Assembly (NCBI GenBank): GCA_903910005.1
Contig: CAIVXW010000325.1
Span: 1-8,636 of the forward strand
DNA: 8,636 nucleotides
Direction: 5' to 3'
Source of the DNA: an uncultured Methylococcaceae bacterium
GTDB taxonomy: Bacteria > Pseudomonadota > Gammaproteobacteria > Methylococcales > Methylococcaceae
Both the position numbers and the translations under genes were made by a program. The notes beneath the pieces are model-generated. The model had not been told where the DNA came from. It worked only from the letters and a program-made list of their open reading frames with translations, and did not search any database. Positions 1-6,200 of the stretch are shown piece by piece (the first letter of the stretch is position 1; every line of letters begins with the position of its first letter).

Positions 1-1
1 G

Positions 2-61
2 GTGATTGATGAAAGACTGCGCCAGTTTCTGGCCGAAGAAGTCGAACGACGTCAACGTTAG
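2..61 (+). CDS. Possible 3' end of an unidentified gene (partial)
   Basis: Frame 2 is open from the window edge to a TAG at 59-61 and encodes 19 residues, IDERLRQFLAEEVERRQR after a first Val. The composition, alternating charged Glu/Arg with Leu/Phe, resembles an amphipathic helix at the C-terminus of a cytoplasmic protein. It ends 15 bp before the convergent pyrF stop, a typical tail-to-tail arrangement. Another frame is also open for a similar length, so 20 codons are weak support. The family cannot be recognised from this fragment. Confidence 0.35.
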   Translation: MIDERLRQFLAEEVERRQR

Positions 62-76
62 GGAATGATGGCGGTA

Positions 77-811
77 TCACGACCGGGCCTGGCCAAACAA
101 CCGGGCAATCCGGGCCTGGGCCTCTTCAGCGGCTTGACGTGGATCAACCGCATCCCGAATGGGGCGGCCTACCACAATGTAGTCGGCTCCATTGCCAAAG
201 GCCTGTTCGATGGTCACCACCCGTTTCTGGTCGTCGTCGTGACGGTTTTCGACCGGGCGGATGCCGGGTGACACCACCAGCAGCGAATGATCGACTTCGC
301 GGCGCAGGGCGGGCACTTCCAGCCCGGATGAAATCACCCCATCGCAACCTGCTGCCAGGGCACGGCGGGCACGGGACAAAACCAGGGCACTGACCTCACA
401 TTCAAAACCCAAGTCCTGTAGATCGCCCTGATCCAGGCTGGTCAGCACGGTAACCGCCAGAATTTTGAGGTCTCCCTTGGCGGCGGCGGCGGCCTGCATG
501 ATGGCATCATTGCCGTGTACGGTGGCAAAATCCACCCCGTGTCCCTGCAAAGCCCTGACCGCCCGGGCCACGGTTTCCGGTACATCAAAAAACTTGAGGT
601 CAGCAAACACCTTCTTGCCACGCTGCTTGAGCCAGCCAACCAGGCCAAAGTAGTCACCGGCCATGAAAAGCTCCAGCCCCACCTTATAAAAAGTGACGGA
701 ATCGCCCAGATTTTCCACCAGGGTTCGGGCATCATCGGCGTTAGGCACATCCAGGGCCATGATGAGCCGGTCGTGACAGGGAATATGGAGAGGAGACAGG
801 TAATGGTTCAT
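77..811 (-). CDS. pyrF: Orotidine-5'-phosphate decarboxylase
   Basis: This is the cytoplasmic enzyme that converts OMP to UMP and CO2, the last step of de novo pyrimidine synthesis. The 244-residue length matches bacterial PyrF (about 230-245). It is a TIM barrel with the family landmarks in order: substrate-binding ALD at 19-21, FYKVG at 41-45, the catalytic D-x-K-x-x-D array DLKFFD at 71-76 (Asp71, Lys73, Asp76), TVLTS at 121-125, the phosphate-loop region SPGIRP at 181-186 with DDQKR, and the phosphate-gripping GRPI at 215-218. The position that is often His in DLKFHD is Phe here, a tolerated variant. The start at 811 gives the normal N-terminal length; Met18 would remove part of the first strand. 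There is no strong Shine-Dalgarno. A TATAAT lies about 37 bp upstream. The gene is not next to lapA/lapB, its usual enterobacterial neighbours. Confidence 0.97.
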   Translation of the reverse strand: MNHYLSPLHIPCHDRLIMALDVPNADDARTLVENLGDSVTFYKVGLELFMAGDYFGLVGWLKQRGKKVFADLKFFDVPETVARAVRALQGHGVDFATVHGNDAIMQAAAAAKGDLKILAVTVLTSLDQGDLQDLGFECEVSALVLSRARRALAAGCDGVISSGLEVPALRREVDHSLLVVSPGIRPVENRHDDDQKRVVTIEQAFGNGADYIVVGRPIRDAVDPRQAAEEAQARIARLFGQARS

Positions 812-847
812 GATGGAACAGCCGTGATAAGTGATAAATGAGGACGT

Positions 848-876
848 ATTATAACGTCAGTTCGGGTTAGAGCCTG
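848..876 (-). promoter_or_regulatory. Candidate pyrF promoter (perfect -10)
   Basis: On the - strand a perfect TATAAT occupies 853-848. At a 17-nt spacing the -35 position (876-871) reads CAGGCT, which matches the sigma-70 consensus poorly, and there is no extended TG. Initiation would fall near 840 and give a leader of about 30 nt to the pyrF start at 811. The spacer is almost entirely a dispersed 17-mer repeat (853-869), so the repeat edge may have shaped the promoter. Assignment rests mainly on the -10 and its position. Confidence 0.35.
853..869 (+). repeat. Dispersed intergenic 17-mer, copy A
   Basis: AACGTCAGTTCGGGTTA occurs here and identically at 2981-2997. Related versions are AACGTGAATTCGGGATAA on the - strand of 3140-3157 and AACGTGAATTCAGGATAA at 6830-6847. 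All four are intergenic. An adjoining ATAACGTC edge is also shared with the second copy. Confidence 0.75.
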
Positions 877-880
877 GGTT

Positions 881-904
881 GAGTGGCGCGGCCATCCTGG
901 CCGC
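881..904 (+). repeat. 24-bp palindromic repeat, left copy
   Basis: Bases 881-904 recur exactly, as the reverse complement, at 6876-6899. The core CGCGGCCATCCTGGCCGCG (887-905) folds into a perfect 8-bp stem with a TCC loop. A diverged version, GCCATCCTGACGGC, lies at 3050-3063. There is no U-run, so it is better described as a REP-like dispersed palindrome than as a terminator. Confidence 0.75.
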
Positions 905-959
905 GAATGGCGAATGGCGAATGGCGAATGGCGAATGGCGAATGGCGAATGGCGAATGG
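904..959 (+). repeat. Heptanucleotide tandem repeat, 8 x CGAATGG
   Basis: Eight perfect, uninterrupted copies of CGAATGG run from 904 to 959 and begin inside the end of the palindrome. Seven is not a multiple of three and the tract is intergenic, so this is a simple sequence repeat. Perfect identity suggests recent expansion by slippage. Diverged heptamers with the same phasing occur at 3006-3033 and, inverted, at 3120-3133. Confidence 0.95.
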
Positions 960-971
960 ACGCTCACCCTG

Positions 972-998
972 AACCCTAACCCCTAACCCCCAACCCCT
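972..998 (-). repeat. Telomere-like AACCCCT run; G-quadruplex candidate on - strand
   Basis: The + strand reads AACCCT, AACCCCT, AACCCCC, AACCCCT in succession, again with a period near seven. The - strand therefore has G-tracts of 4, 5, 4 and 3 (complementary to 994-997, 987-991, 980-983 and 974-976) separated by loops of 2, 3 and 3 nt, which meets the standard four-tract quadruplex pattern. It sits in the divergent spacer upstream of both pyrF and the permease gene. Confidence 0.6.
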
Positions 999-1014
999 GA
1001 TCCGGTATTAACTA

Positions 1015-1033
1015 CCCTGCCCCAGGGGCGGGG
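1015..1033 (+). promoter_or_regulatory. GC-rich hairpin just upstream of the permease RBS
   Basis: CCCTGCCCC and GGGGCGGGG pair around a central A with one T-G wobble. Realistically this is an 8-bp stem with a three-base loop. TTT follows at 1034-1036. The hairpin ends 8 bp before the GGAG Shine-Dalgarno (1042-1045) of the gene starting at 1052. It could be a weak terminator, an attenuator or a 5' stabilising hairpin; the T-run is too short to decide. Confidence 0.35.
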
Positions 1034-1051
1034 TTTCTCGCGGAGTAACCG

Positions 1052-1966
1052 ATGAACCTGGTTTTGGTCTTGCTGCAAATGGGACTGTTGATTGGCTGTG
1101 GTGCCCTCTGGCGTCGGGTGCGTCCGGGCGGGCTTGATGCCGATTCACTGCGTCAGGCACTGACGGCACTGGTCTACCACCTGTTGCTGCCGGCCATGGT
1201 GTTGTCGGTGCTGGGACGGACGCCACTGGGTATGGAAAGCCTCCGCATCGCCCTGTTTGGTATCGGCAGCGTTTTGTTCGGGCTGATTTTGACTCCGTTA
1301 CTGTGCCATTCGCGCCGATTGTCCCCGGCTCGCCGGGGGGCTGCCCTGTTGGCAGTGGCATTCGGCAATGTCACGTTTCTGGGATTGCCGCTGCTGGCAC
1401 AGACTTTTGGCGACTGGACGCAAGCCATCGTGCTGCAACTTGATTTTTTCGCTTCCAGCCCACTGTTGTACACCCTGGGAACCCTGGCGGCCCGCCGTTA
1501 TGGTCATGAGGCAACCGGGTCGGGACGGAGGGAGCGGATCAATCCACCCCTGCTGTCAGCCTTGATGGCGGTGCTGCTCAACAGTTTGGGACTAAGTCTG
1601 CCGGACTGGTTGCAACACAGTCTGGAACTGCTGGCCCAGGCGGTGGTACCGCTTATGCTGCTGTCGCTGGGGCTGGGATTGCGCTGGCAGTTTGACGGCG
1701 ATCACTACTGGCGCACCGCAGTGGCAGTGCTGGCGGGTCGGCTGCTGATCGTACCGATGGGGAGCGTCGGCCTGGGCCTGGCACTGGGCTTCAGCGGCGA
1801 TACACTCACGGCCCTGATACTGGAATCGGCCATGCCCTGTATGGCCATGGGCATCGTATTCTGCGACCGTTACCGGCTGGATACAGCCTTTTACGCCATG
1901 GTGACCACCCTCTCCACCGCCCTGGCCCTGTTGACCCTGCCACTGTGGCATTATTTATCCCCATGA
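1052..1966 (+). CDS. AEC-family (auxin efflux carrier type) permease
   Basis: A 304-residue inner-membrane protein with about ten hydrophobic segments in two five-helix halves, the usual size and layout of bacterial AEC transporters (PF03547; MdcF/YfdV-like proteins, generally carriers of small organic anions). Landmarks include LLLPAMVLSVL at 44-54, GNVTFLGLP at 105-113, a hydrophilic cytoplasmic linker at about 147-165, and ESAMPCMAMG at 258-267, the broken helix of the C-terminal half. The ATG at 1052 has GGAG six bases upstream and gives a hydrophobic first helix. The stop TGA lies within the ATGA that starts the downstream cinA-like gene, so the two are probably co-translated. The substrate cannot be inferred from sequence. 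Confidence 0.9.
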   Translation: MNLVLVLLQMGLLIGCGALWRRVRPGGLDADSLRQALTALVYHLLLPAMVLSVLGRTPLGMESLRIALFGIGSVLFGLILTPLLCHSRRLSPARRGAALLAVAFGNVTFLGLPLLAQTFGDWTQAIVLQLDFFASSPLLYTLGTLAARRYGHEATGSGRRERINPPLLSALMAVLLNSLGLSLPDWLQHSLELLAQAVVPLMLLSLGLGLRWQFDGDHYWRTAVAVLAGRLLIVPMGSVGLGLALGFSGDTLTALILESAMPCMAMGIVFCDRYRLDTAFYAMVTTLSTALALLTLPLWHYLSP

Positions 1967-2745
1967 CCATTCCCTGCTCCAATCCTGCTGTTGAAATCCT
2001 GTCCCAGGGCGATGAAGTCGTCAGCGGACAGATCACCGATACCAACGCGGCCTGGCTGGCCCAAGCCCTCACCCCATCGGGCTTCAGGGTTCGGCGACAC
2101 ACGGTGGTGGGCGATTGTCTGGACGACATCGTTGCCGTGTTGAAGGAAGTGGCGGTGCGGGCGGATATCGTCCTCTGCAGCGGGGGACTTGGCCCTACAT
2201 CGGATGACCTGACCGCCGCCGCAGTCAGTCAGGCCTTCGGATTACCGCTGCAACTCGACCCGGTTGCCCTCGCCATGATTGAGCAGCAGATGAGCCAGCG
2301 GGGACGTCGCATGGCGGCCTGCAATGAAAAACAGGCCTGGCTGCCGAGCGGAGCAGCGCGTCTGGACAACCTGTGGGGCACGGCTCCGGGTTTCAGTGTG
2401 TGGCAGGGAGCCTGCTGGCTGGTGTTCATGCCGGGGGTTCCGCGTGAAATGCAGGCCATGTTCCGCCACCGGGTTGAACCTCAACTGCGGGCAAACTACT
2501 CCCTCACTCCGCCGCACCGGACGGTATTTCACACCCGTGGCGAAGGCGAATCGAGTTTGCAGGAACGCATCGACAACCTGAACCTCCCGGCCAGCATACG
2601 GCTGGGCTTTCTGGCCACGGATCATGGCGTACAGGTGAAATTGTTGTTTGCCGCCGAAGTGGATGACCGCAGTCGTCAGCAGTGGATCAAGCGGGTACAC
2701 CAGGCACTGGCTCCGGCAGTCAACCGGATTGATTCAGATACCTGA
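1963..2745 (+). CDS. CinA-type molybdopterin-binding-fold protein (single domain)
   Basis: A 260-residue cytoplasmic protein related to the N-terminal part of CinA (COG1058, competence/damage-inducible protein A). Residues 10-170 carry the MoaB/MogA-like fold: AVEILSQGDEVVSGQITDTN at 9-28, SGGLGPTSDDL at 73-83, GTAPGF at 139-144 and PGVPREM at 157-163. Residues about 175-258 match the following KH-like region. The C-terminal nicotinamide-nucleotide amidase (PncC) domain of full-length CinA (about 400 residues) is absent; many proteobacterial homologues also lack it. In full-length homologues this COG1058 domain acts as an ADP-ribose/NAD-derivative pyrophosphatase; activity here is inferred. 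I chose the ATG at 1963 over the in-frame GTG at 1945 because it forms an ATGA overlap with the permease stop and gives the usual N-terminus. The protein ends just where the amidase domain would begin, next to a degraded gene remnant. Confidence 0.9.
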   Translation: MTIPCSNPAVEILSQGDEVVSGQITDTNAAWLAQALTPSGFRVRRHTVVGDCLDDIVAVLKEVAVRADIVLCSGGLGPTSDDLTAAAVSQAFGLPLQLDPVALAMIEQQMSQRGRRMAACNEKQAWLPSGAARLDNLWGTAPGFSVWQGACWLVFMPGVPREMQAMFRHRVEPQLRANYSLTPPHRTVFHTRGEGESSLQERIDNLNLPASIRLGFLATDHGVQVKLLFAAEVDDRSRQQWIKRVHQALAPAVNRIDSDT

Positions 2746-2822
2746 ACGCCTCCGCTGGTTCACGGCGACCACCCGGGCGATATGGCCTGTCCACTGCGGC
2801 ATATCACGCACTTCATCCCCAT
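2746..2822 (-). pseudogene. Remnant of a YgiT/MqsA-type zinc-finger antitoxin gene
   Basis: On the - strand an ATG at 2816 (alternative 2822) opens an 18-codon ORF, MKCVICRSGQAISPGWSP, ending at 2760. MKC-x-x-C-x-x-G followed by PG closely resembles the N-terminus of small YgiT-type antitoxins, whose first CxxC ligates zinc. A purine-rich GAGGGGG precedes the start at good spacing. After PG the expected V-x-V strand appears only in a neighbouring frame (VVAVNQRRR), which suggests a frameshift. The second CxxC and the HTH domain are missing, because the reading frame runs into the cinA 3' end. I could not recognise a toxin gene beside it. The match is short, so a chance resemblance is possible. 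Confidence 0.4.
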
Positions 2823-2972
2823 TACCCCCTCATCATCTACCCCATCTGCCGGGTTGTTTGATACTGGCTCATTCCTTGCTGAAATGGCGATCTGGACAGA
2901 TCGGCTCCGCCCGGCGTTCGTCAGTTTCTCCGTTTCGCTGCATCGGCGTCGCCTTGTCCAGACATCGCATCC

Positions 2973-3159
2973 ATAACGTCAACGTCAGTTCGGGTTAAGG
3001 AGAGGGTGAATGGTCAGTGGTGAATAGCGAGTGGTATGCCGGGAGTACTGCCATCCTGACGGCCCGGTGGTCAGTGGCAAGTGAATGCCGCATACCAGCA
3101 GCCAGCAATCCATACTCCCCATTCGCCATTCACCGCGCTTTATCCCGAATTCACGTTAT
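2973..3159. repeat. MITE/BIME-like imperfect inverted-repeat element
   Basis: The left end contains ATAACGTC plus AACGTCAGTTCGGGTTA (2981-2997). The right end, on the - strand, reads ATAACGTGAATTCGGGATAA (3159-3140). Inside, heptamer-phased GTGAATG, GTCAGTG, GTGAATA, GCGAGTG (3006-3033) face the inverted heptamers at 3120-3133, and GGTATGC faces GCATACC (3091-3097). The centre carries GCCATCCTGACGGC (3050-3063), a diverged form of the palindrome at 881-904. It has no ORF and no obvious target-site duplication, so autonomous transposition is not supported. A non-autonomous or REP/BIME-type element is the best description. Confidence 0.5.
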
Positions 3160-3210
3160 CCATCGATTCATAATAACCAGACTTTTTGCCAGTTTTGAGC
3201 AGGGGTATTC

Positions 3211-6200
3211 ATGCAAACAATACGACATTCCATCTGGACCGGGTTGCCGCCCGGTCTGGGTTGGGCCATGGGCATTTCCCTGGCCCTGATGGGCCTGACC
3301 CTACCGGTCACGGCCACGGCGGCCGGTTCGACGGTCAGGGCCACCGCCACTTACGACAAGAAGCTCGGCCGAATCGTTGTCAAAGGTAGTGCGATAGCCA
3401 ACTACCTGCCGGGCGGTTCCTGGGTACAGATTTACAACGCCGACAACAACATCCTGTTGTATACGGCCAAAACCGATGGCCAGAAGGCCTTCAGCACTAC
3501 CCTGCAAAGCGGTGCCGATGCCTGTAACCTCCGACTGGAAACCCTGGGCGGCAACAAAACCAGTGTGCCGGTGTACGGGGCAGCGGCTGACTGCAAGACC
3601 ACACCGGTCTGTTCGATCAGCAGTCCGGCCAGCAATGTCCAGATCGTTCAGGGCCAGAGCGTCAAACTTCAGGCGGCGGGTTCCGGCAAGGGTCTGGACT
3701 ATGTCTGGAACCTGGGTAATGGCCAGGCCGATCTCAAGGGCCAGAGCATCACCCCGACCTTCGCCCAAACCGGGCAGTTCAGGGTGACGCTGGAGGCCAG
3801 CACCCCGACCGGCCAACGCTGTGCCGATGATGTAATCGTCATGGTGAAACCGCCGGCCAGTGCCAACCCCAATCCCAAAGTAACGGAACGCACCCTGCCC
3901 CTGGCCGCCAGTGCCCTGAAGGCCAAAGACGGTGCCTGGGTTGTGTTGCCGTTCGAGGAGACCGGCATGCAGGGTGGCAGCATGGTCAATCTGCCCTTCA
4001 ATCCGCTGGTACCGTATGATGCCCTGAATGCCCAGTTGATGAAGAAGGTCAAGGGCAAGCCTGAATTTGGCAGTCCGGATCAGTTTGGCGTCTTTTACTC
4101 AGCCGCCTCTAACAAAAAAGATCCGGTAGGTGGCGATTCAATCAACTCCACCAGCCAGAATCTGTTCGCCGATGGCGAGATCGGGGCCAATTATGACCCA
4201 CTGACCTCCGTGCTGAATCCGGTGACCCAGGTTCCGACCGACAACAAGTTTGTGGACGGTCATGATTTCCGTGAAGCGGTCATCAAAAAGAATGAACTGT
4301 GGGATCGCCAGCATCAGCCCTATGCCCGCGAGATCGACAAAATTCCCGAGACCGGTCGCTCGTTTGCCGATACCCAAAGCACCTATACCCCGGCCAAACC
4401 CATGCCGCTGCCGGATCAAAGCATCCGGGGTTCGGCGGACGATGGAGCCAACGTCCGGCAAATGCCGGGTGTTAAGAATCCCTACAAGGCCAACGACCCG
4501 CAACCGCTGGATGCCTTTGATGACACCCGGCAAAAATTCATCGCCCAGTTTATTCCGGTCAGTGACGTGGATGACAAGGGGCGGGTCAATCCCTATCCCC
4601 TGATGCGGGTTGAGGCGGTCGACAAGAAGAGCAAAAAGGTCATTGCCAAAACCGATGCGGTCTACACCACCGCCTCCGAAACCCGCTGCCGCGAGTGTCA
4701 TGCCAAAGGCAAAATTGCGGGCGATGAGAGTGTCTGGCGCACCCCGGTCAGCGAAAGCGAACTGGTGAATGCCGATGGCAAGCCGGGCCCAGCGACCGGG
4801 GCTGGCAGTTATGCGCCGGGTACCGATCCGACCAAACCCTGGCCACCGGCCATCCATAACCGGTTCGACGACAAGCATCCGGACAATCCGGCGTTTACCA
4901 ACCTGGCACCGGGTGCCAACGATCCGAACAGCAAGGCTTACATTCCCCGTGATGCCAACGGCCTGCGTACCGACCGCATCGCCGAATCCCGCATCGGCCC
5001 GGATGGCAAACTGCAGGTACGCCTGAAATTCCGGGAGCCTGAGTCCGACGCCTGGGCCGATCAGGAAAAGGCCGCCCTGTTCAATACCCTGGTCATGCAC
5101 GACTACATGGTTTTTTACGGCCCGACCCCGGCCACCGGGATGCAATGGCCCGCCAGTTATTCCAGCCAGTTGGCAGATTATTATGGCGATGACATCGGTA
5201 AAAACCGTTCGCAGCCACAATACTTCTGTTCCGGTCACCACTACAGCCACCTGAAAATTGACAACGGTGTCGGCAACCGTACCTACCCCACCAACCGCTC
5301 GGATTATTCCAGAGCGTTTCACGCCTTCCATGGCAAGATGCAGGTTTACAAACGTGACGTGACGGCCTCGCAAAGTGCCGATGGTTTGCCGCACAAAAAG
5401 GGCGATCTGATCCGTGACGAACGCGGTCATCCCAAAATGTACGGGGGTCGCGGCTGGGACTCGCAGCATAACGACAACGAAGGCGTACCGCTGAAAATGG
5501 ATGCGACCACGGGAACCATGGTCAAGACCGCTTACACCTGGGATCCGCTCAAGAATGACTGGCGTCCTGACCTGTTCCCGATGGACGCCAATGGCGAACT
5601 GATGCTGCCCTTCGGTGAAGGCGTGGCCATGGAGGAAAACTGCACCAAGTGCCATACCGGTCCCACCGAAAAAAGCTATCGCGACATTCACCATGCCTCA
5701 GGACTTCAGTGTGACAACTGTCACGGTGACATGCTGGCGGTGGGTAACGTGTATCCCAACCCGCAATACGATGCCAATTTGACCGGTGCCGGGGTATACG
5801 CCGGTGAAAGCGTACACTTCAGACGGCCCTGGCTGGATGAACCCGATTGCGGCTCCTGCCACGTCGGCGATGGCAACAAAAAGGATGCGGCGACCGGCTT
5901 CTTCAGTGCCGGTGTCAAGAAAGTGGCCTGGGATGCGAAAGACCCGGCCAAGGCCAGTGTTTTCCCTGAAGATGCCCGCTTTGCGGTCATGCCAACCGTC
6001 GAAATGCGTAAGGAGAAATCCAGCGTAGCGGTCAGGGATGCCAACGGTAATCCGGTACTGGGTGCCGATGGCAAGACACCGCTGACCCAGACTGCGTACC
6101 TCAAACAGCCGATTTCGCAGGCACTCTACCGCAAGAGCAAAGACGTACACGGCTCCGGTGCCAACGGTGAACTGGCCTGTTCGGCCTGTCATGGCGGCTC

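Larger units (their letters stand above)
2746..3210. other. 465-bp spacer without an intact gene
   Basis: From left to right it holds the antitoxin-like remnant (2746-2822); a segment with no recognisable gene in which GCGATCTGGACA and the complement of TGTCCAGACATCGC (2887-2898 and 2955-2968) form an imperfect inverted repeat; the repeat element at 2973-3159; and a leader for the cytochrome gene. CATAAT at 3169-3174 is a possible -10 with no convincing -35. AGGGG at 3201-3205 is the Shine-Dalgarno, five bases from the ATG at 3211. Short ORFs in this interval have no RBS or family resemblance. Confidence 0.7.

Noticed and set aside
515..841. 108-codon + strand ORF inside pyrF
   Set aside because: It lies antisense to the conserved catalytic part of pyrF and has no recognisable product.
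887..905. Intrinsic terminator for pyrF or an upstream gene
   Set aside because: A perfect stem but with no T-run on either side, located upstream of both divergent genes and repeated elsewhere, so it is classed as a dispersed palindrome.
904..959. CRISPR array
   Set aside because: The units are 7 bp and directly adjacent with no spacers.
2648..2998. 116-codon + strand ORF running out of cinA into the spacer, considered as a frameshifted PncC domain
   Set aside because: It shows none of the expected amidase-domain features (no TAESCTGG-type motif) and is compositionally odd; it is probably non-coding.
4138..5694. 518-codon open frame on the - strand opposite the cytochrome gene
   Set aside because: It is a mirror of the GC-rich cytochrome reading frame. 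Its product is low-complexity, rich in Gly/Val/Arg, without family resemblance, while the + strand shows a signal peptide and eight haem motifs.
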